Notes under the pieces: model-generated
What the model was told of the DNA's origin: nothing
The model's database searches: none
What the model saw: the letters and a program-made list of their open reading frames with translations, nothing else
In this document: one piece after another, positions 17,923-25,582 of the stretch
How the letters are laid out: the number at the start of each line of letters is the position of its first letter
How positions within the stretch are numbered: position 1 is the first letter of the stretch
Made by a program: the position numbers and the translations under genes
From: Sphingomonas sp. Root710
Lineage (GTDB): Bacteria > Pseudomonadota > Alphaproteobacteria > Sphingomonadales > Sphingomonadaceae
Direction: 5' to 3'
Assembly (NCBI RefSeq): GCF_001429065.1
Contig: NZ_LMIB01000012.1
Coordinates: forward strand, 628,506 to 692,505
Length of the DNA stretch: 64,000 nucleotides

Positions 17923-18594
17923 ATGGATTTCATGAAGTGGCTCAACTCGCTCGACGAGCTGCTCTACGAGGTCATCAGCTGGCTTGTTTTCTATCCGCTG
18001 ACCTTAGGCCGCACGCTGCTTTCTCCTATCGCGGCGATGAACTACGCTGATAGCCAACTCGATTTGCCGCAGGAAGATCAATACAAGGCCGCGCTCAGTC
18101 CACCGCTCTTCCTTGCCCTGACGCTTTTGATTGCGCACCTCGCCGCGACCGCTGCGGGAGAAGCTGACCGGCTTATTGCCGATCGTCGCGGGCTGGCGAA
18201 CATGATCAACGATGACAGCAGTGCGCTCGTGTTCCGCCTACTCGTTTTCTCGGTGTTCCCGCTTTTGATGTCATTGCACTACGTTTGGCGCCGGCGCGTG
18301 CCGCTTGATCGCGAGACGCTGCAGCTTCCCTTCTACGCACAGTGCTATCCTGCGGCGATCTTCGCGCTGGGCCTTAGCGTCGGTACGATCCTTGTAGGCT
18401 TGAAGGGTGATGCGAACGCCTTGGCCGGCGCCGCTATCATGCTGCTAGCGATTTTCTACTACCTGCTTGTGGAAGCGCGATGGTTTGCCATCCAATTCGG
18501 GACCAGCCTGCTCCGCGGCGGAGTTACAGCTCTTGTCGTCATCATTGAGGGTCTGGTCATTCTGTTCGGCGCCGGTCTGTTGCTCGAAACTTGA
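17923..18594 (+). CDS. Putative integral membrane protein (223 aa)
   Basis: A hypothetical inner-membrane protein with about four or five hydrophobic segments (around residues 60-80, 100-120, 145-165, 168-185 and 200-220) and an amphipathic N-terminus. I do not recognise the family. The ATG has AGGATGG upstream. The exported-protein gene 40 nt downstream in the same direction may form an operon with it. There is no link to the flanking catabolic clusters in sequence. Confidence 0.75.
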   Translation: MDFMKWLNSLDELLYEVISWLVFYPLTLGRTLLSPIAAMNYADSQLDLPQEDQYKAALSPPLFLALTLLIAHLAATAAGEADRLIADRRGLANMINDDSSALVFRLLVFSVFPLLMSLHYVWRRRVPLDRETLQLPFYAQCYPAAIFALGLSVGTILVGLKGDANALAGAAIMLLAIFYYLLVEARWFAIQFGTSLLRGGVTALVVIIEGLVILFGAGLLLET

Positions 18595-18634
18595 AAGACG
18601 CGCACTGTCCGTGCGGGCATAAGGGAGATAAGCG

Positions 18635-19132
18635 ATGCGCTATCGAATGGCGATCCTAATAGGTCTTGCGGTCCCGGCCGCCACTGGACCCGCGATCGCT
18701 CAGGATCGGGGTGGCGATGGCCCGATCAACCTCATTTGCACCGGCCGCGGCGAAGCGATGAAGGGCAGCTATAGCAGCACGCTCGAATGGGATCGCTACG
18801 ACCACAAATATCGGCCCAAAAGCGGTTACGAGACATCGATGCGCGGCTTCGAATCTGCAGTGACCTTACAAGTCGACGGCCAGGACGGCCGCATCCGCCT
18901 TCCCGAAAAGCTGATCCCCCCACTTAACTCTGGCGGCGATCATCAACATTGGTGGCAATTGACGGACGTCATCGTCGGTCAGAACGAGATTCGTGCCAGC
19001 TACAGGCTTAATGGCCTCAATAAGCCCAAACTGCGCATCGACCGCCAGACCGGCGAGATCAGCATCAAGGGCACCGGCCAGGATTTCTCCGGTATCTGCG
19101 AAAAAGTGGATGCGGGACAAAGGCGATTCTAA
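18635..19132 (+). CDS. Putative exported protein of unknown function (165 aa)
   Basis: A small protein with a clear signal peptide (about residues 1-22, ending TGPAIAQ), so probably periplasmic. The mature part is beta-rich with INLICTGRGE at its start and a paired Cys near the C-terminus (FSGICEKV) that could form a disulfide. Sequences of this look (loss of a 'C.G.G' start and RIDRQTGEISIKG) occur as conserved hypotheticals, but I cannot name a family. Follows the membrane-protein gene by 40 nt. Confidence 0.75.
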   Translation: MRYRMAILIGLAVPAATGPAIAQDRGGDGPINLICTGRGEAMKGSYSSTLEWDRYDHKYRPKSGYETSMRGFESAVTLQVDGQDGRIRLPEKLIPPLNSGGDHQHWWQLTDVIVGQNEIRASYRLNGLNKPKLRIDRQTGEISIKGTGQDFSGICEKVDAGQRRF

Positions 19133-19495
19133 GTCTCCCGTAAATGGTGTTGCGAACCGCCCGCCGATCGAGTTCGGCCGCGAGGGCCAGCCACACCGCT
19201 TCGCGAACGACGCCGGTGTCGACGGCACAGCGCTTGGCGGGCCCAATCTCATGACGCGGCGGGCAGCTATTCGGGACTGATAGAGCGGCTCCGGGCACCT
19301 GTGTCAGGGTCGGTCCCGATTCCGTCGGCGCGCAGCGCGCTTCTGTTCGGCGGCTCCGATGCCCGATGGCGGCGCTCGATCGTGCGCCGCTTGGTGCGGT
19401 TCGTATCGACGATGCCGCGGGCGAGATCGTCAAACTGACGAGCGAAAGCGATATCTATCTGTTCAGTATCGCGCCGGTGCGAGGGTGAGAGCGGC
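19133..19495. other. Gap with a possible gene remnant
   Basis: 363 bases with no intact gene. A plus-strand frame ending at about 19488 encodes GAVRIDDAAGEIVKLTSESD then IYLFSIAPVRG, which has coding character but no start signal and no family I recognise. A TGA at 19252 precedes it. It may be the tail of a lost gene. Nothing else is seen. Confidence 0.35.
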
Positions 19496-19690
19496 CTAAC
19501 AGCAACGCCCGCCGTTTCGTCCGCCATAGCGTGCAGCCTCCCGGTGGCGGAAAAAGCTTCGCTCGTCCATTACTTCGGCGTCGGGGTGGTGGGTCGCCAT
19601 ATGCTCGCAATAGACGCGATAGGAACTCTGCCCGACCATCAGCCTGGCGGCGTCCGCCAGGCCGGTCCACAGACGGTGCAGCCGTGTCAT
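19496..19690 (-). CDS. YbdD/YjiX-family small protein (64 aa)
   Basis: A small cytoplasmic protein of the YbdD/YjiX (DUF466) family: QSSYRVYCEHMATHHPD, SFFRHREAARYGG and a terminal CC match the family's YxxYVEHxxxxHP, FFRxRxxARYGG and RCC. The ATG overlaps the stop of the CstA-type transporter gene (ATGA), the standard arrangement in which this protein accompanies CstA/BtsT transporters. It is hidden inside a longer shadow frame. Role: accessory of the transporter, mechanism unclear. Confidence 0.92.
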   Translation of the reverse strand: MTRLHRLWTGLADAARLMVGQSSYRVYCEHMATHHPDAEVMDERSFFRHREAARYGGRNGGRCC

Positions 19691-21741
19691 GCCGCGGCCA
19701 CGGTTGCGGGCAATTCCTGCGCGGTCGGGCGATCGGTGCGCAAGGCCGAGAGGCAAGCGCGTGCCCCGTAAAAGACGATCGTCACCACCACGAGCATGAA
19801 GATCGCAGTGAGGGCGGCATCGACCCTGTCGTTGAAGAGGATCGCGCGCATTTCGCCCATCGACTTGGCGGGGGCCAGCAACTCTCCACGCTCGATCGCC
19901 GCCTCGAACTTGGCGGCATGGGCGAGGAAGCCGAGCTTGGGATCGCTGCTGAACAGCTTGAGCGTGCCAGCCGTCAGCGTGCATAGGAGAAGCCAGGCGG
20001 CTGGGACCATCGTCACCCAGGCATAGCGCTCGCGCTTCATCCGGAACAACACCACCGTCGCGAGCGTCAGCGCGATCGCCGCCAGCATCTGGTTGGAGAT
20101 ACCGAACAGCGGCCACAGCGTGTTTACGCCTCCGAGCGGATCGGTCACCCCCTGATAAAGGAAGAACCCCCAGGCCGACACACAAAGCAGCGTGCCGACG
20201 AGTGACGGCAGGAAGCTGGTGGCATTGCGGAACGACGGAACTGCAAGTCCGATGATGTCCTGAAGCATGAAACGGCACGCGCGCGTCCCGGCATCCACCG
20301 CCGTCAAGATGAACAACGCCTCAAACAGGATCGCGAAATGGTACCAGAAAGCCATCATCGCCTTGCCGCCAACGACCTTGCTGAAGATATGCGCCATGCC
20401 CACTGCCAGCGTCGGCGCGCCACCAGCGCGCGATATGATCGTGGTTTCGCCGACGTCCGCGGCTAGAGACGAGATCGCGCCCGGTGTGATAGCGAACCCC
20501 ATGCCGGTGACGGCTTCGGCGGCGCTGGCCGCGGTCGTACCGACCACCGCAGCGGGGCTGTTCATCGTGAAATAAATACCGGGGTCGATGACCGACGCAC
20601 CGATCAGCGCCATGATGGCGACCATGCTCTCGGCCAGCATCGCGCCATAGCCGATAAGGGGCGCGTGACCTTCGCTGGCGATCAGCTTCGGCGTGGTCCC
20701 GCTAGCGATCAGCGCATGAAAGCCGGACACGGCACCGCAAGCGATGGTGATGAATAGAAAGGGAAACAGTGGTCCCGACCACACGGGCCCGCCCCCGTTA
20801 GCGAAAGGCGTGATCGATGGCATCCGCATCGGCGGTGCAACGATCAATATCCCGATCGCCAACGCCAGAACCGCCCCGATCTTGAGGAATGTGGAAAGAT
20901 AGTCTCGCGGCGCGAGCAGCAACCATACGGGCAGCAAAGACGCGACCGCACCATAAGCGATCAATATCCAGCACAGCTGGACCGGTGTGAAGGTGAATAG
21001 CGGTGCCAGTGAGACGGACGTCGCGACCTCGCGGCCATATATGATCGCCAGCAGGAGGCCGACGAAGCCCAGCAGGGAGACCTCACCGATCCTGCCGGGC
21101 CGCAGCCAGCGGCTATAGCCCCCCATCAATAAGGCGAGCGGTATGGTTGCCGCGACGGTGAACATGCCCCACGGGCTCTCCGCGAGTGCCTTCACCACGA
21201 TGAGGGCGAGCACGGCAAGAATTATGACCATGATCAGAAAGGCGCCGAATAGCGCTATCACGCCTGCTGCATTGCCCATTTCGAGCCGAATCAATTCGCC
21301 AAGCGAGCGGCCCTCGCGCCGCATCGAGATGAACAGGATCATAAAGTCCTGAACGGCACCTGCCAGGATCACGCCAGCCAGCAGCCACAGCATTCCCGGA
21401 AGATATCCCATCTGCGCGGCCAGGACTGGACCGACGAGCGGCCCGGCACCCGCGATCGCGGCGAAGTGATGACCGAACAGAACGCGCCTATCGGTCGCCA
21501 CGAAGTCCAGCCCGTCCGCGCGCGTGACGGCGGGGGTTGGACGTGCCGAGTCCACCTTCAATACCCTGGCCGCGATGAAGCGGGCGTAGAAACGGTAGGC
21601 GATCGCGTAGACGCAGGCTGCCGCGATCACGATCCAGACAGCATTCACGGTTTCGCCGCGGGCCATCGCCACGACCGACAGCGCCACCGCGCCCAGCAGC
21701 GCGATCACCCCCCAGCCGATGAGCTTCAGCTTACCCGGCAT
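19687..21741 (-). CDS. CstA/BtsT-family transporter (684 aa)
   Basis: A large polytopic inner-membrane protein of the carbon-starvation CstA family, which includes pyruvate:proton symporter BtsT and peptide-uptake CstA. Characteristic stretches are FGHHFAAIAGAGPLVGPVLAAQMGYLPG near residue 90 and SGTTPKLIASEGHAPLIGYG near 345. About 16-18 hydrophobic segments are visible. The ATG at 21741 has GGAGAGG upstream; an in-frame TTG lies 15 nt earlier. It is coupled to the YbdD-like gene and lies 36 nt downstream of the RidA gene, so uptake of a small acid or peptide-like substrate is probably part of the HutC-controlled pathway. Confidence 0.93.
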   Translation of the reverse strand: MPGKLKLIGWGVIALLGAVALSVVAMARGETVNAVWIVIAAACVYAIAYRFYARFIAARVLKVDSARPTPAVTRADGLDFVATDRRVLFGHHFAAIAGAGPLVGPVLAAQMGYLPGMLWLLAGVILAGAVQDFMILFISMRREGRSLGELIRLEMGNAAGVIALFGAFLIMVIILAVLALIVVKALAESPWGMFTVAATIPLALLMGGYSRWLRPGRIGEVSLLGFVGLLLAIIYGREVATSVSLAPLFTFTPVQLCWILIAYGAVASLLPVWLLLAPRDYLSTFLKIGAVLALAIGILIVAPPMRMPSITPFANGGGPVWSGPLFPFLFITIACGAVSGFHALIASGTTPKLIASEGHAPLIGYGAMLAESMVAIMALIGASVIDPGIYFTMNSPAAVVGTTAASAAEAVTGMGFAITPGAISSLAADVGETTIISRAGGAPTLAVGMAHIFSKVVGGKAMMAFWYHFAILFEALFILTAVDAGTRACRFMLQDIIGLAVPSFRNATSFLPSLVGTLLCVSAWGFFLYQGVTDPLGGVNTLWPLFGISNQMLAAIALTLATVVLFRMKRERYAWVTMVPAAWLLLCTLTAGTLKLFSSDPKLGFLAHAAKFEAAIERGELLAPAKSMGEMRAILFNDRVDAALTAIFMLVVVTIVFYGARACLSALRTDRPTAQELPATVAAA

Positions 21742-21777
21742 CTTTTCCTCTCCCAAGCGATGGCCGTGGACGCAACG

Positions 21778-22224
21778 TCACCTCTTGCCAACAAAGGCCT
21801 CACACTGGACTTCGACCGCCGGACCGCGGAGCGATGAGACCCCGATCGCCATGCGCACCGGATAACGGTTCGGTTTGAAATATTTCTTGTAAACCTCGTT
21901 GAAGGCCGCCCAGTCGTCCATGTTGATCAGCGCGACATGGCACTGATAAACGTCGTCCATCGTGGCGCCAGCAAGCTTCAACTGTGCCGCAATCTTATCC
22001 ATCGTGTTGGCCGCCTGCACGGAAAAGTCGGCCGGCAAGCTTCCATCTGCCGCATAGCCCACGGCGCCGGAGACATAGACGAAATCGCCAACGCGGACGG
22101 CCGGCGAGAAAGGCTTAGTCGATCCAGGCTGCGGGAAATACTGGACCGACGGTTCGGATGCTCCTGCATGTGATGCTGCCATTGCAAGCAGCGCCAACGC
22201 GGCGATTCGATGGTGATTTCGCAT
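21778..22224 (-). CDS. RidA-family protein with signal peptide (148 aa)
   Basis: A Rid/YjgF/YER057c family protein. RidA enzymes hydrolyse reactive 2-imino or enamine intermediates to keto acids plus ammonia. The key Arg (YPVRMAIGV) and C-terminal Glu (VEVQCEAFV) are present. It has a clear signal peptide (residues 1-22, SHAGA), so it is probably periplasmic, which is unusual because classical RidA is cytoplasmic. GGAGG lies upstream of the ATG. It is first in the unit with the CstA-type transporter and divergent from an FAD oxidase gene that also encodes an exported protein, with a HutC-type operator between them. Confidence 0.9.
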   Translation of the reverse strand: MRNHHRIAALALLAMAASHAGASEPSVQYFPQPGSTKPFSPAVRVGDFVYVSGAVGYAADGSLPADFSVQAANTMDKIAAQLKLAGATMDDVYQCHVALINMDDWAAFNEVYKKYFKPNRYPVRMAIGVSSLRGPAVEVQCEAFVGKR

Positions 22225-22366
22225 TGTCGATCCTCCAGTAAGAGCAGACGGTGCTGGCCCGTTGATGTCATGGCGCGGCAGGCGTGAGGCCTAGCGCGTC
22301 GGCCTAGTTTGGTCGTGCGTCCTTTCGAGCGAACAGGACTATTGCACTATCGCCAATTCCAAATAT

Positions 22367-22378
22367 ATGTCTATACAT
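22367..22378. promoter_or_regulatory. HutC-type operator, site A
   Basis: The palindrome ATGTCTATACAT fits the HutC-subfamily consensus GTMTAKAC (here GTCTATAC). It lies between the divergent RidA/CstA unit (start 22224) and the FAD oxidase gene (start 22479), where it could control both. It is followed by TTA and preceded by an A/T-rich stretch, as at site C (31727-31738). Confidence 0.72.
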
Positions 22379-22446
22379 TATTTTTTTAAGGCGCGCACCA
22401 GCACTCTGTACTCGGCGCCTGATTGGCCAACTGAGGAGACGAGGCA

Positions 22447-22479
22447 ATGAGCATCTACTTCGAGACGGTGATCGCCTGA
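22447..22479 (+). CDS. Upstream mini-ORF coupled to the FAD oxidase gene
   Basis: A 10-codon frame (MSIYFETVIA) with a better ribosome site (GGAGACGAGG upstream) than the oxidase gene itself. Its stop overlaps the oxidase ATG (TGATG). It may act as a leader for translational coupling. The peptide looks like the start of an FAD-binding protein, so it could instead be a relic of an older start. Not proven to be translated. Confidence 0.4.
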   Translation: MSIYFETVIA

Positions 22480-23726
22480 TGGAACGGCGCACTTTTCTCG
22501 GCCTCGCCGCAAGCGCGGGGCTTGCGAGCTTTCTGCCTGGGTGTGCAGTCAGCGGCATCAGGAGCGCAAGCGCCAGCAGCGGCGGCAGACTCCGCATCGG
22601 AGTGGTCGGCGGCGGCATATTGGGCGCATCCATCGCGATGTATTGCGCGCGTGCCGGGGCTGATGTCACGCTCATGGAGAAAACCAGGCCTGCCGCCGGG
22701 GCGACGTCCAAATCGCTGGCGTGGATCAACCCCTTCATCAACGACAAGCATTATATGGGCCTGCGGCTGGAGAGCATCAAGCGCTGGCGGTCGCTCGACA
22801 AACCCCTGGGCATCAAGGGCGTCTGGGGCGGACATGTCGGATTCACCGACAAAGCCGCAGACAAGGGGCGCTTCGACATACAGTCGCGTTATCTAGGAGA
22901 ATTCGGTTTTCCGACGAAAATGCTCGACCGTGCCGAGCTAAAGCGCATCTCGCCGGACATCGATCCGGGCAATCTTATGGAAGCCTATTTCTCCGAAGTC
23001 GGAGGGCATGTCGACCCTGTCCACGCGACCGCCTGCTATCTCGCCGCCGCGACAAGTGCGGGCGCCCGCATCGTCTATCCCTGCGAGATCACCGCTATCG
23101 AACCTGGAGCGGGCGACTCTGGGGTGAAGGTGGCAACATCGCGCGGACCCATGCAATTCGACAGGCTCATCGTCGTCGCCGGCGTCGATTCGCCTGCCTT
23201 GCTGGCGCCACTGGGCTATAAGCTACCCCTGCAATATAGTCCCGGCGCACTGGTTCACTCCAAGCCGATCCCGATCCTAACCCGCGCGGTTTATGACGGC
23301 CCATCACCTCTGGAATGGAAGCAGGCCGCTAACGGTTCGATCGTGGGCCTCGAAGTGTCGACGCCACCCCGCATCCCGGTGCACCAGGAGGGCATCCTCA
23401 AATATCCCATGGAGTTTCCGCCCGGGATCGATGTCATGCATGGCACGCGCATCCTGTCCAAATTCGCCGCTTATCAGCCGGCCGTGGCCAAGGCCGAGTT
23501 CGGCCATATGACGCTTGGGTTCCGGCCGATGCCAACGGACGGCATGCCGATTGTCGGTCCGGTTCCGGGCGTGCCCAACGTATCGCTTTGTGTAACCCAC
23601 AGCGGAGTAACGCTCGCTCCGGTGCTCGGTGAGTTTATGGCCAATGAGGTGCTCTACGGGAGGGAAGAACCGCTGCTGGCGCCTTATCGCCCCAATAGAT
23701 CCCTACCGGCGCCTAAGCCGGCCTGA
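22479..23726 (+). CDS. Exported FAD-dependent amino acid/amine oxidoreductase, Tat-type lipoprotein (415 aa)
   Basis: A DadA/glycine-oxidase type FAD enzyme, expected to oxidise an amino acid or secondary amine to an imine. The N-terminus has a twin-arginine motif (RRTFLG) and a lipobox (FLPGC, Cys22), indicating folded export and lipid anchoring. The FAD motif VVGGGILGASIA is near residue 43 and the C-terminal substrate/FAD region (LGFRPMPTDGMPIVGPV) is typical. It lies divergent to the exported RidA gene across a HutC-type operator, which fits imine production and removal outside the cytoplasm. The ribosome site is weak; a coupled mini-ORF precedes it. Substrate unknown. Confidence 0.9.
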   Translation: MERRTFLGLAASAGLASFLPGCAVSGIRSASASSGGRLRIGVVGGGILGASIAMYCARAGADVTLMEKTRPAAGATSKSLAWINPFINDKHYMGLRLESIKRWRSLDKPLGIKGVWGGHVGFTDKAADKGRFDIQSRYLGEFGFPTKMLDRAELKRISPDIDPGNLMEAYFSEVGGHVDPVHATACYLAAATSAGARIVYPCEITAIEPGAGDSGVKVATSRGPMQFDRLIVVAGVDSPALLAPLGYKLPLQYSPGALVHSKPIPILTRAVYDGPSPLEWKQAANGSIVGLEVSTPPRIPVHQEGILKYPMEFPPGIDVMHGTRILSKFAAYQPAVAKAEFGHMTLGFRPMPTDGMPIVGPVPGVPNVSLCVTHSGVTLAPVLGEFMANEVLYGREEPLLAPYRPNRSLPAPKPA

Positions 23727-23799
23727 TCCGATCGTGGCCGTCGCCGAGCTGTAGCTGAAGACAGCTGCGCTTCGGCGATGGTCGTCTGTGGGATGGGGT

Positions 23800-25470
23800 C
23801 TATAGTTCCATTTTCGACCGAACGTCACCCAGCGTATCTCTCCACATCGCGCCGCAAAGATGTTCGGCCTCGATCGCGCGCCGCTCCACGACATGCGGTG
23901 TCGGCGGCACCAGGGAAAGATAGCGGCTACGCTTCGTCGACAGGCCAGGCCAGGCGGGAACGCCCGTCGCATTCGGATCCCCGCGTTCGGCGAACCGGGC
24001 CCAATATGTGATCATCGCATCGGACAGGCGGGTCTGCACTCGCGACAGCGGCTTCGCTTCCCCAACCGCGCCCGTATAGCCTTTGAACAGATATTGCATT
24101 TCAAGCGTATGGGACGCGCCATAGGCGAAGGACGCCGCGGGAAAAGGAAAGGGCGCATGGGGATCGTTGAACTCATAGCCCCAGACCTTCACATATTTGG
24201 ACAGCGCCTCGTTCAGTCCGAGCATCGGACATAGGAACAGCCCATCGGTAACGGCGCGCGCGGAGGCCGCGCCCGCCGACCCGCCGAACGCGGCGACCGG
24301 ATAATGTGGAACCACCTTCGCCGCATAGTCGCCGAACGTTCCCGCCAGATGCTTCTCGAGCTCGGCCTCGGCCAGAGGCCGGCCGGCCGCGCGTTCGCTG
24401 AGGCCTTCCACCCATGTCCACTCATCATGATTGGCGCCGTTGATGATCGGCACCCGGTTGAAATCGCCGGAGAGGATCTTACGGGTCACGGTCTGATCGA
24501 GGATGGTGCCATCGACCACCACGCCGAAAGCATAGCTGGGCAGCTTGCGAACCACATCGGCGAGTTGTTCGGCCTTAAGCGACCGCAGACAGGACGCGGC
24601 AGCGCCCTCGCCGCAGCCCGTCATAACCCCCACGGTACGGCCGACCTCCTCCGCCTTGGCGATCGGCAATCCGTCGTAGAAAGGTGCGAAGGAGCCGAAC
24701 CATAGCGCACCGCTTTGGACGATTGCCTTGTGGAAAAGCCCGGAGGAGCGCGGTGATGCGATGTGATTGAAGACATTTGCGCCACCGGAAGACTGGCCAA
24801 TCAGCGTGACGTTGTTCGGATCGCCACCGAATGCGGCAATATTTTCGCGCACCCAGGCGAGGGCGAACTGCTGGTCCATCAGTCCATAGTTGCCGAACGC
24901 GCCGCCTTTGTCGTCAAGCGCAGGATGAGCAAGAAATCCCAGGATATTAAGCCTGTAGTTCAGGGAGACGAAAACCACATCGCCCTTCTCCACCAACGGG
25001 GTCGGATCATAGTCGTTGGATCGGCCTTGCCGAAGACCTCCGCCGTGGATCCAGACCATCACGGGGCGTCTTTCCTGCCGAGAGGAAAGTGCGTGAGGCG
25101 TGAAGACGTTCAGATAAAGGCAGTCCTCGTTGACGATCGGTTTCGAAAAGCCTGCGGGCGCGACCTGCAGGCACCAATCGCGGAACCGCGTAGCGTCGCG
25201 CGGTTCGCTCCAGCGCTCGGGGGGCGCAGGGGGTTTCCAACGCCGCTCCCCTGTAGGCGGGGCGGCATAGGGAATGCCAAGAAACTGATCGACATTCTGC
25301 CGGCGCAATCCGACGACCGTCCCGTCCGAAATCTTTACGGTCGGCGCGCGCTCTTCGACCGTCAGCCGGTGGGGATCGCGATGGGCGGTCGTGCAGCTCA
25401 CGAGCGACAGGCAGGCCGCGGCAAGAAAAATTGCTCTCGATAAGAGCCCGGAGAGCGTTACGGTGCGCAT
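23800..25470 (-). CDS. Type B carboxylesterase, lipoprotein (556 aa)
   Basis: A carboxylesterase/cholinesterase-family hydrolase for ester (or amide) bonds. The signal peptide ends in a lipobox (SLVSC, Cys26), so it is membrane-anchored outside the cytoplasm. The oxyanion-hole motif MVWIHGGGL and the nucleophile motif GQSSGG (Ser227) are clear; the usual form is GESAGG, so Glu is Gln and Ala is Ser here. The EDCLYLNV signature is present. It lies 112 nt downstream of the TBDR gene on the same strand. It may hydrolyse the imported compound in the periplasm before oxidation. Confidence 0.93.
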   Translation of the reverse strand: MRTVTLSGLLSRAIFLAAACLSLVSCTTAHRDPHRLTVEERAPTVKISDGTVVGLRRQNVDQFLGIPYAAPPTGERRWKPPAPPERWSEPRDATRFRDWCLQVAPAGFSKPIVNEDCLYLNVFTPHALSSRQERRPVMVWIHGGGLRQGRSNDYDPTPLVEKGDVVFVSLNYRLNILGFLAHPALDDKGGAFGNYGLMDQQFALAWVRENIAAFGGDPNNVTLIGQSSGGANVFNHIASPRSSGLFHKAIVQSGALWFGSFAPFYDGLPIAKAEEVGRTVGVMTGCGEGAAASCLRSLKAEQLADVVRKLPSYAFGVVVDGTILDQTVTRKILSGDFNRVPIINGANHDEWTWVEGLSERAAGRPLAEAELEKHLAGTFGDYAAKVVPHYPVAAFGGSAGAASARAVTDGLFLCPMLGLNEALSKYVKVWGYEFNDPHAPFPFPAASFAYGASHTLEMQYLFKGYTGAVGEAKPLSRVQTRLSDAMITYWARFAERGDPNATGVPAWPGLSTKRSRYLSLVPPTPHVVERRAIEAEHLCGAMWRDTLGDVRSKMEL

Positions 25471-25582
25471 CGATCAAATCACCCGCGGAACATTAGCTGT
25501 ACATCGCTGCTCGATACCATCTTTCCGGCGATCCGTCAGAATAGGTGCCGCCACACCTTCGGGCGCGGCGGCACAACTTTTC

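Noticed and set aside
17448-17945. Minus-strand frame of 165 codons in the promoter gap
   Set aside because: It overlaps the PadR-type operator and the start of the membrane-protein gene and has no recognisable features.
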